Assembly (NCBI GenBank): GCA_037482215.1
Contig: CP148074.1
Span: 2,232,001 to 2,296,000 of the forward strand
Origin: Pseudomonas mendocina
GTDB lineage: Bacteria > Pseudomonadota > Gammaproteobacteria > Pseudomonadales > Pseudomonadaceae
DNA: 64,000 nt
Direction: 5' to 3'
Shown: positions 26,024 to 35,164 of the stretch, piece after piece
Numbering within the stretch: the first letter of the stretch is position 1
Layout of the letters: every line of letters begins with the position of its first letter
Notes under the pieces: model-generated
What the model was told of the DNA's origin: nothing
Seen by the model: the letters and a program-made list of their open reading frames with translations, nothing else
Database searches by the model: none
Translations under genes and position numbers: made by a program

Positions 26024-26701
26024 ATGAAACTGTTGGTGGTGGAGGACGAGGCACTGTTGCGTCATCACCTCTACACCCGCTTGGGTGAACAAGGGCATGT
26101 GGTTGATGCAGTTGCCGATGCTGAAGAAGCGCTGTATCGCAGTCGTGAATACAACCACGATCTGGCTGTCATTGACCTCGGCTTGCCGGGCATGAGCGGG
26201 CTGGATCTCATTCGTCAGCTACGCAGCCAAGACAAGACGTTTCCGATCCTGATTCTGACTGCCCGGGGTAACTGGCAAGACAAAGTTGAAGGCCTTGCCG
26301 CCGGCGCGGATGACTATGTGGTTAAGCCTTTTCAGTTTGAAGAGCTGGAAGCACGCCTGAATGCATTGTTACGCCGGGCCTCGGGTTTTACCCAGGCAAC
26401 GATTTCAGCGGGCCCATTGGTGTTGGACCTGAATCGTAAGCAGGCACTCTTGGCTGAGCAGAATCTGGCGTTGACGGCATACGAATACCGAATACTTGAG
26501 TACCTCATGCGCCATCAGCAGCAAGTGGTAGCCAAGGAACGGCTGATCGAACAGTTGTATCCGGATGATGAGGAACGCGACCCCAACGTCATTGAAGTAT
26601 TGGTAGGCCGCTTGCGCCGAAAGCTCGAGGGGTATCAGGGCTTCAAACCCATTGAGACCGTGCGTGGACAAGGCTATTTGTTCAATGAGCGTTGCCGGTG
26701 A
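26024..26701 (+). CDS. phoP: Response regulator PhoP
   Basis: OmpR-family regulator of 225 residues responding to low Mg2+, antimicrobial peptides and polyamines; it activates oprH and lipid A modification genes. Receiver domain 1-115: acidic pocket VVEDE, phosphorylated Asp in AVIDLGLPGMSG (about residue 51), Thr in LTARG and Lys in VVKPFQF. Winged helix 125-222 with LTAYEYRILEYLM and VLVGRLRRKLE. GAGG ribosome site before the ATG. It lies 60 bases after oprH, and its stop overlaps the phoQ GTG start. Confidence 0.98.
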   Translation: MKLLVVEDEALLRHHLYTRLGEQGHVVDAVADAEEALYRSREYNHDLAVIDLGLPGMSGLDLIRQLRSQDKTFPILILTARGNWQDKVEGLAAGADDYVVKPFQFEELEARLNALLRRASGFTQATISAGPLVLDLNRKQALLAEQNLALTAYEYRILEYLMRHQQQVVAKERLIEQLYPDDEERDPNVIEVLVGRLRRKLEGYQGFKPIETVRGQGYLFNERCR

Positions 26702-28050
26702 GCATTAGCTTCTCCTTACGCACCCGCTTGATGCTCGGAGCAACGGCGCTGGCCGTCGTGTTCATGTTGGCGTTGCTACCTATCCTGCGCAGTGCATTTG
26801 TAATTGCACTGGAGGAGTCAATTGAAACCCGCTTATCTGCCGACGCAGTGGCGTTGGTGTCTGCTGCACGCACCGAAAATGGCGTGCTTAAGATGCCAGA
26901 CGTCTTGCCGGATGAAGAGTTCGACGCACTGGATACCAAACTGCTGGGTTTCATCTATGACCGTGATGGCAATCTGGTGTGGCAATCACGTCCTACGCTA
27001 AATACTGGCGTGCACTACATGCCGAGCTATGACGGCACCGAGCATGTGTTTGTCAGTATTCGCGACGATCAGGGGCATGAATTTTATGTGTATGACGTAG
27101 AGATCGACTTGCTGCGGGGTAAAAGTGCTGCGTTCAGCGTGGTTACCATGCAGCCGGCCAGTAACTACCAATCCATGTATAAGGAATTCACAGAGCAGCT
27201 CTACCTATGGCTGGGGGGCGCCTTGGTGGTGCTGTTGGCCATGCTCTGGTTTGGTTTGACATGGGGCTTTCGTAGCCTGCGCGGTTTACGTCAGGAAATG
27301 GATGAAATTGAATCTGGTTCGCGCCAGAGTCTGAGTGACCAGCATCCTAAGGAACTGCTGCGTTTGACCGGTTCACTTAACCGACTTCTGGAAAGTGAAC
27401 GTCAGCAACGCGAGCGATATCGCAACTCGCTGGATGATCTGGCACATAGTCTTAAGACGCCACTGGCTGTGTTGCAGGGGGTCGGTGATGTGGTGGCTAC
27501 TCAGCTGCAAAACCGTGAGCAATCGCAGATATTGCAACAGCAGATCGAGCGCATGAGCCAGCAGATTGACTACCAACTGCAACGTGCCAGCTTGCGCAAG
27601 AGTGGGCTCATTCGCCACAGGGCCCTGGTCGCTCCGGCAATAAGCAGTGTCTGCGCTGCGTTAGACAAGGTCTACCGGGAGAAGCAAGTCACCGTTATCC
27701 AGCAGGTGGAGGCTCAACAGCAATTACCGTTAGAGCACGGTGCCTTATTGGAGTTGCTCGGTAATTTGCTAGAAAACGCTTATCGGCTGTGCGTCTCACA
27801 GATTCGGGTAACGGTTAGAAACCTGCCCAAAGCTTGCGAGCTGGTGGTGGAGGACGATGGCCCAGGTCTGCCTGAGCGCCAGCGTGAGCGCATCTTGCAA
27901 CGGGGAGTGCGGTTGGATGTACAGAATCCGGGGCAGGGGATTGGCCTGGCGGTTGTGCTGGATATCGTTGAGAGCTATTCCGGCGAGCTTTTCCTCGAAA
28001 CGTCGGAACTGGGCGGTGCCTCCTTCCGCATGCGCTTTGCTTTGAGCTGA
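26698..28050 (+). CDS. phoQ: Sensor histidine kinase PhoQ
   Basis: Inner-membrane sensor kinase of 450 residues. Transmembrane helix 1 is about residues 8-30, then a periplasmic PAS-like sensor rich in acidic residues (PDVLPDEEFDALDTK), helix 2 about 170-190 (LYLWLGGALVVLLAMLWFGL), a HAMP linker, the DHp box DDLAHSLKTPLAVLQG with the phosphorylated His, and the catalytic domain with N box NLLENAYRL, EDDGPGLP and GQGIGLAV. GTG start with GTGA overlap to phoP, so the proteins are made together. Confidence 0.97.
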   Translation: MSISFSLRTRLMLGATALAVVFMLALLPILRSAFVIALEESIETRLSADAVALVSAARTENGVLKMPDVLPDEEFDALDTKLLGFIYDRDGNLVWQSRPTLNTGVHYMPSYDGTEHVFVSIRDDQGHEFYVYDVEIDLLRGKSAAFSVVTMQPASNYQSMYKEFTEQLYLWLGGALVVLLAMLWFGLTWGFRSLRGLRQEMDEIESGSRQSLSDQHPKELLRLTGSLNRLLESERQQRERYRNSLDDLAHSLKTPLAVLQGVGDVVATQLQNREQSQILQQQIERMSQQIDYQLQRASLRKSGLIRHRALVAPAISSVCAALDKVYREKQVTVIQQVEAQQQLPLEHGALLELLGNLLENAYRLCVSQIRVTVRNLPKACELVVEDDGPGLPERQRERILQRGVRLDVQNPGQGIGLAVVLDIVESYSGELFLETSELGGASFRMRFALS

Positions 28051-28053
28051 GGC

Positions 28054-29052
28054 TCAGTTTTCCTGTGTGCGGTAAGCGCCAGGGGTCAGCCCTGTCCACT
28101 TCTTGAAAGCGCGATGAAATGCTGAGGGTTCTGAAAAGCCTAGCTGCTCAGCAATGTCCTGAATTGCCAGTTCGTTTCGGCCTAGGTGGTAAATCGCCAA
28201 GTCGCGGCGAAGATTGTCTTTGAGTTCCTGAAAGCTGGAGTCTTCTTCGTGCAGGCGTCGCCGCAGGGTTTGAGGGCTGATGTTGAGCTGCCGGGCCACC
28301 TGCTCCAAATCTGGCCACTGATTGCAGTCACGGCCTAGCAGGCGACGTATTTGGCTGACCAGGCTGTGACCGCCGTCAGGTCTGGCCAACAGGTCGGCAG
28401 GAGAGTGCTGGAGAAAGTGCTTAAGAGTACGTTCGTCTTGCAGCAGAGGCATGCTCAGATAGCGGGCATGAAAGCGCAGCCCGGTAACAGTGCTGGAGAA
28501 CACACGCCTGCATGGGTACAGCAGTTCGTACTCACTGGCATGGGGTGGTTCGCTGTAGGCGAAGGTTGCTTCCTCGATGCGTATGCGCTGGCCAATCAGC
28601 CAACTGCCCAACCGATGCCAGATCACCAACAGACTCTCCACGAGGAAGTGGTCTGGATCCCATAAAGCAGCACCATCGACTGTCAGCCAGGCCCATTCAC
28701 CTTCAATTTCAACTCGGATAGCAGGTGCATCAGGGAACAGGCTGTAGAACAGGCTTCCCCGTAGCAGCGCTTTCTCCAAGGTTCGGCAGTGAATCAGTGT
28801 GTGGCACATCATGGCGAAGGTGCCGCGCTTGCTGGCGCTGTTGCCAAAGCTCAGATATTCGTCGTCCAACAGCTCCCACAGCAGTTGTATCAGGTGGGCG
28901 AATTGCTCAGGGGCGATCCGCGCGCGCGGCTCATCCAGCAGGGCTGGCTGGATACCGGCTTGTCGCAACTGTGCATCACAGTCATATCCGTGGCGTTGTG
29001 CTCCGCGCAACGCAGCGCGGACAAAGTGGATGGCGATGGTCCGTTCACGCAT
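28054..29052 (-). CDS. AraC-family transcriptional regulator
   Basis: A 332-residue regulator with an N-terminal arabinose-binding-like domain (PF12625 type, about 20-210) and a C-terminal AraC HTH (about 235-330): LEQVARQLNISPQTLRRRLHEE and IQDIAEQLGFSEPSAFHRAFKKWTGLTPGAYR. Relatives regulate catabolic or transport genes. It ends three bases from phoQ (convergent) and diverges from dctA; in P. aeruginosa a similar regulator also lies between phoQ and dctA. Whether it controls dctA or the downstream acyl-CoA operon is not shown. Confidence 0.88.
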   Translation of the reverse strand: MRERTIAIHFVRAALRGAQRHGYDCDAQLRQAGIQPALLDEPRARIAPEQFAHLIQLLWELLDDEYLSFGNSASKRGTFAMMCHTLIHCRTLEKALLRGSLFYSLFPDAPAIRVEIEGEWAWLTVDGAALWDPDHFLVESLLVIWHRLGSWLIGQRIRIEEATFAYSEPPHASEYELLYPCRRVFSSTVTGLRFHARYLSMPLLQDERTLKHFLQHSPADLLARPDGGHSLVSQIRRLLGRDCNQWPDLEQVARQLNISPQTLRRRLHEEDSSFQELKDNLRRDLAIYHLGRNELAIQDIAEQLGFSEPSAFHRAFKKWTGLTPGAYRTQEN

Positions 29053-29158
29053 GGGGTCGGCTCTGTCAAAGGCGGGTCGATCTTAGCCACGTGCCCGACT
29101 CTGCAACAAGCTGTGTTTTGTAAACCTAGGTAGTAGTGGCCCTGTGCTCGGGTTAGCT

Positions 29159-29203
29159 GGAAACCCGCCAGTCCAAGAGGGATGGTTGTGCGGGAAACCG
29201 CCA
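29159..29203 (+). promoter_or_regulatory. Repeated motif, possible enhancer site for DctD
   Basis: GGAAACCCGCCA at 29159-29170 and GGAAACCGCCA at 29193-29203, 34 bases apart (about three turns), lie roughly 80-120 bases upstream of a sigma-54 promoter, where an enhancer-binding protein would sit. DctD is the expected activator of dctA in Pseudomonas; that these repeats are its site is inference. Confidence 0.4.
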
Positions 29204-29279
29204 TAAGTGGTACCAAAATGCCGAACTTTAAATCTCGTAAGTTATTGAAATACGAGGAATATATTTTGTTTTTTGTCGT

Positions 29280-29294
29280 TGGCACAGCCATTGC
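29280..29294 (+). promoter_or_regulatory. Sigma-54 promoter of dctA
   Basis: TGGCAC at 29280-29285 and TTGC at 29291-29294 with five bases between: a full match to the -24/-12 consensus TGGCAC-N5-TTGC. Transcription should start near 29306, giving a leader of about 110 bases. Confidence 0.85.
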
Positions 29295-29333
29295 GATAGG
29301 CATTTCAGGACAGCGTTTTCGCTGACTGAAAGG

Positions 29334-29353
29334 CTCCCCTTGGCGAAGGGGAG
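29334..29353 (+). promoter_or_regulatory. Leader hairpin in the dctA 5' UTR
   Basis: CTCCCCTT-GGCG-AAGGGGAG, a perfect 8-bp stem with a tetraloop, without a T run, about 30 bases after the predicted transcription start. It may stabilise the message or be a regulator site. Confidence 0.5.
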
Positions 29354-29417
29354 TTGCACTTATATCCGGTGACGCAACTTTTCAAATAACACCTGCGTCC
29401 CGCAGAGGATCACTGCA

Positions 29418-30743
29418 ATGACTGACACCACACTCGACGCTGCCCCACGCCAGCCGTTTTACAAAATGCTGTACGTACAGGTGCTGGTAGCCATCACCAT
29501 CGGCATCCTGCTTGGCCATTTTCACCCAGACACCGCTGTTGCTTTGAAGCCTTTGGGTGACGGTTTCGTCAAACTCATCAAAATGGTGATCGCGCCCATC
29601 ATCTTCTGCACGGTCGTCAGTGGTATTGCCGGCATGCAGGACATGAAAGCGGTCGGTAAAACCGGCGGTTATGCGTTGCTGTATTTTGAGGTTGTTTCCA
29701 CCGTTGCACTGATCATAGGTCTGATTGTAGTGAACGTGGTTGAGCCGGGCGCAGGTATGCATGTTGATCCGGCCACGCTGGATGCCAGCAAGATCGCGAG
29801 TTACGCCGCGGCCGGTGAGCAGCAGTCGACCGTTGGATTCCTGTTGAATGTGATCCCTGGCACGGTGGTGGGGGCGTTTGCCAATGGCGACATCCTGCAA
29901 GTGCTGTTCTTTTCGGTGATTTTTGCCTTTGCTTTGCAACGCATGGGTGACTATGGCCGCCCGGTACTGGATTTCATTGACCGTATTGCCCATGTCATGT
30001 TCGGCATTATCAATATGATCATGAAGCTGGCGCCAATCGGTGCATTCGGTGCCATGGCCTTTACCATTGGACAGTACGGTGTCGGCTCGCTGGTGCAATT
30101 GGGCCAGTTAATGTTGTGCTTCTACATCACCTGTGTGGTCTTTGTTCTGGTTGTGCTGGGTGGTATTGCACGCGCCCATGGCTTCAGCATCCTGCGCTTT
30201 ATCCGCTACATCCGTGAAGAGCTGATGATCGTGCTGGGCACGTCCTCTTCGGAGTCGGTACTGCCTCGCATGCTGTCGAAGATGGAGAAGCTGGGCGCCA
30301 AGAAGTCGGTGGTCGGTCTGGTCATTCCAACGGGGTATTCGTTCAACCTGGACGGTACTTCCATCTACCTGACCATGGCTGCCGTGTTTATTGCCCAGGC
30401 AACGGATACGCCGATGGATATCACCCACCAGATCACGCTTTTGCTGGTGCTGTTGGTGGCATCCAAAGGTGCTGCCGGGGTTACAGGCAGTGGCTTTATT
30501 GTTCTGGCTGCCACGTTGTCGGCTGTTGGCCACTTGCCGATTGCCGGGCTGGCGCTGATTCTGGGTATTGACCGTTTTATGTCCGAAGCCCGCGCCCTTA
30601 CCAACCTGATTGGTAATGGTGTTGCGACTGTTGTAGTGGCGAAATGGTGTAAAGAGCTGAATGAAGACCAGTTACACAAAGAGCTGGCCAGTGGTGGCGC
30701 AAGCATGAACCACGCTACCGCTGTGAACGCTAAAGTGAACTGA
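29418..30743 (+). CDS. dctA: C4-dicarboxylate/H+ symporter DctA
   Basis: Inner-membrane symporter of the DAACS family, 441 residues, importing succinate, fumarate and malate. About eight helices plus re-entrant loops; family motifs are the serine-rich hairpin [13 protein letters not shown] near residue 275, [18 protein letters not shown] near 305 and [14 protein letters not shown] near 355. Start ATG with GAGGA upstream. Expression is expected from the sigma-54 promoter at 29280 and to be subject to catabolite control. A terminator follows. Confidence 0.97.
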   Translation: MTDTTLDAAPRQPFYKMLYVQVLVAITIGILLGHFHPDTAVALKPLGDGFVKLIKMVIAPIIFCTVVSGIAGMQDMKAVGKTGGYALLYFEVVSTVALIIGLIVVNVVEPGAGMHVDPATLDASKIASYAAAGEQQSTVGFLLNVIPGTVVGAFANGDILQVLFFSVIFAFALQRMGDYGRPVLDFIDRIAHVMFGIINMIMKLAPIGAFGAMAFTIGQYGVGSLVQLGQLMLCFYITCVVFVLVVLGGIARAHGFSILRFIRYIREELMIVLGTSSSESVLPRMLSKMEKLGAKKSVVGLVIPTGYSFNLDGTSIYLTMAAVFIAQATDTPMDITHQITLLLVLLVASKGAAGVTGSGFIVLAATLSAVGHLPIAGLALILGIDRFMSEARALTNLIGNGVATVVVAKWCKELNEDQLHKELASGGASMNHATAVNAKVN

Positions 30744-30758
30744 GTTAAGTGTGATCGG

Positions 30759-30792
30759 AAAGCCGCTGCCCGTATGGCCAGCGGCTTTTTTA
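30759..30792 (+). terminator. Terminator after dctA
   Basis: Stem AAGCCGCTG / CAGCGGCTT with a ten-base loop, followed by TTTTTAT. Confidence 0.9.
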
Positions 30793-30914
30793 TGGGCGGG
30801 TGCCTGCTGTTCTGTCTGTACGAAAGGGTCAATCTGACTGAGCAATTGCGTCATTGAGACGCTCAAGTGCGGCGCCTAACCTGCGTGGACGATCAATCGG
30901 AGGGGATCAGCGCC

Positions 30915-32054
30915 ATGCAACGGACTCTTTTTGAGACAGAACATCAATTATTTCGCGATGCCTTCAGCAGCTTCCTGAAAAAAGAAGTTGTGCCTTATCA
31001 GGATGAATGGGAGGAGGCTGGCGTTGTGAGCCGTGAGGTCTGGAGGAAAGCTGGAAGTATGGGCTTTCTGTTGCCGTGGGCCGATGAGGAATACGGTGGC
31101 TCTGGGTTGAAGGACTTCCGCTACGAGCAAATCATGTGCGAAGAGCTGGCCAAGATTAATGAGGCCGGTTTTATGTTGCCGTTGCACTCTGCCTTGTGTG
31201 GCCCCTACATCACTGAGTACGGCAATGCTGAACAGAAATCACGATTGCTGCCGGGCATCATCTCCGGGGAGCTGATTCTTGCTGTTGCCATGACGGAACC
31301 GGGTGCAGGCTCCGATTTGGCCGGTATGAGCACAACTGCTGTCGATAAAGGTGATCATTTCGAACTCAACGGTTCCAAAGTCTTTATCTCCAATGGCCTG
31401 TTGGCCGATGTGGTGATCGTTGCGGCGAAGACTGACCCTGCGAATAAACATGCCATGGGCCTGTTCCTGGTGGAGCGTGGTATGGAAGGGTTCGAGCGCG
31501 GCAAGAACCTGAAGAAGCTCGGCATGAAAAGCCAGGACACCGCTGAGCTGTTTTTCAATAACGTCAAGGTGCCAAAGGCCAATCTGTTGGGTGATGCCAA
31601 GGGTGGATTTTTTTACCTGATGAATATGTTGGCGCAGGAGCGTCTGACCAACGCCTGCGGTGCTGTAGCGGGCGCTGAGGCAGCATTGCAGACAACCATC
31701 GATTATGTGCGTGAGCGTAAAGCATTTGGCCGTCCGATCGGACACTTCCAGAACACACGTTTCAAACTGGCGGAAATGCGCACACAGATTGATGTGGCCC
31801 AGGTTTTTGTCGATCGCTGTGTACTCGACCATAACCAGAAGAAACTCACCCCTGAAGTTGCTGCAGAGGCAAAACTGTTTACAACAGAGCTACTCGGTCG
31901 TGTCGTGGATGAGGGCGTTCAGCTCCATGGCGGCTGGGGCTACATGTGGGAGTACCCCATTTGCAAGATGTACGCGAATGCACGGATTCAGCGGATTTTC
32001 GCAGGCACCTCCGAAATCATGAAAGAGATCATCAGCCGGGGCATGAAGCTATAG
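30915..32054 (+). CDS. Acyl-CoA dehydrogenase
   Basis: FAD enzyme of 379 residues making the 2,3-enoyl-CoA from an acyl-CoA. Motifs: AMTEPGAGSDLAGM near residue 125 (FAD site), FISNGLLADVVIVAAKTDP, and the C-terminal QLHGGWGYMWEYPICKMYANARIQRIFAGTSEIMKEII, with Glu of GTSEIM-type FAGTSE region. GGAGGGG before the ATG at 30915 fixes the start; an upstream in-frame ATG at 30867 lacks a site. First gene of an apparent three-gene catabolic cluster with an acyl-CoA ligase and a CoA-transferase. Chain length specificity unknown. Confidence 0.92.
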   Translation: MQRTLFETEHQLFRDAFSSFLKKEVVPYQDEWEEAGVVSREVWRKAGSMGFLLPWADEEYGGSGLKDFRYEQIMCEELAKINEAGFMLPLHSALCGPYITEYGNAEQKSRLLPGIISGELILAVAMTEPGAGSDLAGMSTTAVDKGDHFELNGSKVFISNGLLADVVIVAAKTDPANKHAMGLFLVERGMEGFERGKNLKKLGMKSQDTAELFFNNVKVPKANLLGDAKGGFFYLMNMLAQERLTNACGAVAGAEAALQTTIDYVRERKAFGRPIGHFQNTRFKLAEMRTQIDVAQVFVDRCVLDHNQKKLTPEVAAEAKLFTTELLGRVVDEGVQLHGGWGYMWEYPICKMYANARIQRIFAGTSEIMKEIISRGMKL

Positions 32055-32212
32055 ACCAGCTGTGCGCGTAATTAATGCTCGCAGGGTAGACGTGGGTAAT
32101 CCTCCCGAGCACACTGCTGATCAGCTATAGGTATTCAGTCTTGCGGTATTTCCACGGACTGCCCCAACGTGACAGTCCAGCCCGGAAAACAACAATAAAC
32201 CGAGGGATGGCC

Positions 32213-33850
32213 ATGACAGTTGAACTGCCTCTGCAACGCCTGGCGCATTGGGTTAGCTCTAAACCGGCTGCTATCTGGCTTAGTCAGCCAGTGAATGGTC
32301 AATGGCATGATTACACCTGGGCACAGGTTGATGATCAGGCTCGGCGCATTGCGGCCGCCTTGCAGTCAATGGGCTGTGAGCCTGGCGACAGGGTCGCTCT
32401 GCTGTCCAAGAATTGCGCGCAATGGATCATCGCTGATCTGGCCATCATGATGGCCGGTTTAGTCAGCGTGCCGCTCTATCCCTTGCAGTCCGCTGAAAGT
32501 ATCGACTACGTGCTGAAGCACTCACAGGCTAAAGCCATATTCGTCGGCAAGCTTGATGAGCCCGACAAGCTGTCCAGTGGCATCGGTTCGGATGTGATCC
32601 GTATTGCGTTGCCATATCCAACTTTACCGGCTGATTATGAATGGAATGCACTGCTGAGCAGCCATGAGCCGCTTCAGGCAATTCACCCGCCAGCCCCCGG
32701 CGATTTGCTCAGCATTCTTTACACCTCCGGCACAACCGGTAAGCCCAAAGGTGTGATGCTTTCAGCACAGTCGTTTGCGTGGGCGGGAACTAACTCGGTC
32801 CGGGAGCTGAATATCACTGAGCGTGAACAGTATTTTTCCTACCTGCCGTTATCCCATGCTGCTGAGCGGATACTGGTGGAGGTTAATGGCCTATACAGCT
32901 CAGGGCGTATTGCGTTTGTCGAATCCCTAGACAGCTTTCTGCGTGATTTGCAGCATGTTCGTCCAACTGTCTTCTTCTCTGTACCCCGTCTTTGGACGCG
33001 ATTGCAGCAGGGCGTGCTGGAGAAAGTACCGCAGGCCAAACTCGAAAGACTGCTGGGTATTCCAATAGTGGGCAAGCTGGTGGCACGCAAGATACGTCGC
33101 GGTCTAGGCTTAGATCGAGCACGCTTTTTAGTCAGTGGGGCGGCGCCTATACCAACAGCACTGCTCGACTGGTACCAGAAAGTCGGCATGCATATTTGTG
33201 AGGGGTATGGCATGACCGAGCACTTTGCCTACGGGTTCTTTAACAGGCCTGGTGCAATCCGCATCGGCACGGTGGGCCAGCCAATGCCTGGCCTTGAACT
33301 GAACATTGCCGATGACGGTGAGATTCTGTTGCGCTGCCCAAGCATGATGCTGGGCTATTACCTCGACCCCGAGAAAACCGCTGAAACGCTTCGCGATGGC
33401 TGGCTGCATACAGGGGATAAAGGTGCCGTCGACAGTGATGGATACCTGAAAATTACTGGGCGAGTGAAGGATATTTTCAAAACCAGTAAAGGCAAGTACG
33501 TCGCACCAGCTCCCATTGAGGGTGAAATCGCCAAGAACCTTTGGGTGGAGCAGGTTTGCCTGATAGGCAGCGGCATGGATCAGCCAGTCGCGTTGGTAGA
33601 GATTACACCGGCTGCGGTCGGCCAGCCGAAAACGGTTGTTGAACAGTCGCTGCTGCAGACACTGGCAAGTCTGAACGAACAGCTCTTACCCCATGAACGC
33701 ATCAGCCACATGGTAATCGTAAGGGATGCCTGGACCGTCGATAACGGTTGCATGACACCCACGATGAAAATCCGCCGAAACGTCCTCGAAAGTCGGTTTG
33801 CAAACGACCCGCTGGTTAGGAACACGACTAGGCCGCTTGTGTGGCAGTAA
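32213..33850 (+). CDS. AMP-binding acyl-CoA synthetase (long-chain type)
   Basis: ANL-superfamily ligase of about 545 residues, activating a carboxylic acid to its CoA thioester with ATP. P-loop-like motif YTSGTTGKPKGVMLS near residue 175; YLPLSHAAERILVEVN, SGAAPIPTALLDWYQK and EGYGMTEHFAYGFFN; hinge region HTGDKGAVDSDGYLKITGRVKDIFKTSKGKYVAP with the catalytic lysine zone. Resembles the FadD15/FAA1 long-chain subclass. The ATG at 32213 has CGAGGG at the right distance; another at 32207 is too near it. It is 158 bases after the dehydrogenase and 31 before the CoA-transferase. Confidence 0.9.
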   Translation: MTVELPLQRLAHWVSSKPAAIWLSQPVNGQWHDYTWAQVDDQARRIAAALQSMGCEPGDRVALLSKNCAQWIIADLAIMMAGLVSVPLYPLQSAESIDYVLKHSQAKAIFVGKLDEPDKLSSGIGSDVIRIALPYPTLPADYEWNALLSSHEPLQAIHPPAPGDLLSILYTSGTTGKPKGVMLSAQSFAWAGTNSVRELNITEREQYFSYLPLSHAAERILVEVNGLYSSGRIAFVESLDSFLRDLQHVRPTVFFSVPRLWTRLQQGVLEKVPQAKLERLLGIPIVGKLVARKIRRGLGLDRARFLVSGAAPIPTALLDWYQKVGMHICEGYGMTEHFAYGFFNRPGAIRIGTVGQPMPGLELNIADDGEILLRCPSMMLGYYLDPEKTAETLRDGWLHTGDKGAVDSDGYLKITGRVKDIFKTSKGKYVAPAPIEGEIAKNLWVEQVCLIGSGMDQPVALVEITPAAVGQPKTVVEQSLLQTLASLNEQLLPHERISHMVIVRDAWTVDNGCMTPTMKIRRNVLESRFANDPLVRNTTRPLVWQ

Positions 33851-33881
33851 TTCTTTTGATTGAACTCTTCAAGGAGGTGCC

Positions 33882-35063
33882 ATGAGTGGCCCGCTGTCTT
33901 CACTGAAAGTGCTGGATTTTTCAACGTTGCTGCCAGGGCCATTCGCCTCACTGCTTTTGGCGGATATGGGAGCGGAGGTTTTGCGGGTTGAATCGCCGGG
34001 AAGGATGGATCTGGTGCGTGTACTGCCGCCCCATGCGGCGGGCATGTCCACTAGTCATGCTTATCTCAACCGGAACAAGCGCAGTATCGCACTGGATCTG
34101 AAGAAACCCGAAGCAGTAGAAGTGGTAAAGAAATTGGTGGCGGAGTACGACATCGTACTTGAGCAGTTCCGTCCCGGTGTCATGGACAAGCTGGGCGTGG
34201 GCTATGAGGCGCTCAAGGCCATAAACCCCAAACTTATCTACGTCTCTATTACCGGTTATGGCCAGACTGGCCCCTATAAGGATCGCGCTGGGCATGATCT
34301 GAATTATTTGGCGCTCTCTGGGCTTTCCAGTTATACCGGGCGTCAGGATCGGGGGCCGCTGCCATTAGGTATTCAAGCGGCCGATATAGCCGGTGGGTCA
34401 CTGCATGGCGTGATCGGGCTGTTGGCCGCCGTGGTCAACCGCCAAGTGACGGGGCAGGGTCAGCACGTCGATATCAGCATGACGGACTGTGTATTCAGCT
34501 TGCATGCTATGTCCGGTGCAGGCTATTTGGGGGCGGGTGTTGAGCCACAGATGGAAAATCAGGCGCTCAACGGCGGTTCGTTCTACGACTATTACCGCAC
34601 CCGTGATGGTCGGTGGTTTTCAGTTGCCAGCCTTGAACCGCAATTTATGCAGCAGCTGTGCGCAGCCATTGGTAGGCCTGAACTTGCCGCGAAAGGCTTA
34701 TCGCAGAAGCCAGAAGAGCAGCAGGCTTTACGACGCGAGATTGAAGTTGAGTTTGAGAAGCGCGACTTCGCTGAATGGCAAGCCATCTTCATTGACATGG
34801 ATGCATGCGTTGAGCCCTTGCTAAACCTGAGTGAGGCGGTAGAACACCCGCAGCTTAAGGCGCGTGGCGTGGTGGCAGAGGTGCCCTTGCCTGATGGAAA
34901 GATTCAAGCGCAAATCGCCTGCCCGATAAAATTCTCCAGTGGGTTAGATGCGCCAAAGCACTGTGGCGTTTCACTTGGGGCGCATACGGATGATGTACTC
35001 ACTACTATTGGTTTTAGCTCGGAACAGATCGCGCAACTAAGGGCAGCAAAGGTGGTGGCCTGA
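33882..35063 (+). CDS. Class III CoA-transferase (CaiB/BaiF family)
   Basis: A 393-residue protein of the family that includes formyl-CoA, carnitinyl-CoA and bile-acid CoA-transferases and alpha-methylacyl-CoA racemase. Motifs: LDFSTLLPGPFASLLLADMGAEVLRVE at the start, NRNKRSIALDLKKPE, the catalytic Asp region GHDLNYLALSGL, and YYRTRDGRWFSVASLEPQF. The HDxxY-like segment fits either transferase or racemase. AAGGAGG precedes the ATG. With the neighbours it suggests breakdown of a branched or unusual carboxylic acid; the substrate is not known. Confidence 0.88.
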   Translation: MSGPLSSLKVLDFSTLLPGPFASLLLADMGAEVLRVESPGRMDLVRVLPPHAAGMSTSHAYLNRNKRSIALDLKKPEAVEVVKKLVAEYDIVLEQFRPGVMDKLGVGYEALKAINPKLIYVSITGYGQTGPYKDRAGHDLNYLALSGLSSYTGRQDRGPLPLGIQAADIAGGSLHGVIGLLAAVVNRQVTGQGQHVDISMTDCVFSLHAMSGAGYLGAGVEPQMENQALNGGSFYDYYRTRDGRWFSVASLEPQFMQQLCAAIGRPELAAKGLSQKPEEQQALRREIEVEFEKRDFAEWQAIFIDMDACVEPLLNLSEAVEHPQLKARGVVAEVPLPDGKIQAQIACPIKFSSGLDAPKHCGVSLGAHTDDVLTTIGFSSEQIAQLRAAKVVA

Positions 35064-35164
35064 GCCTGATTTTGTATGACTAAAATAATGTAGTGCTGGA
35101 GTCATCTGCCCGGCATGCAGCGTTTTCTAAGATGGCGGCACATTCATCCTTAACTGAGGTGCCC

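Larger units (their letters stand above)
29053..29417. other. Control region between the AraC gene and dctA
   Basis: 365 bases holding the araC-type promoter, two GGAAAC(C)CGCCA repeats, a sigma-54 promoter and the dctA leader; these are listed separately. No gene is seen. Confidence 0.6.

Noticed and set aside
29382..30098. 238-codon frame opposite dctA, His/Asp-rich
   Set aside because: Produced by reverse reading of membrane codons of DctA; no start signal.
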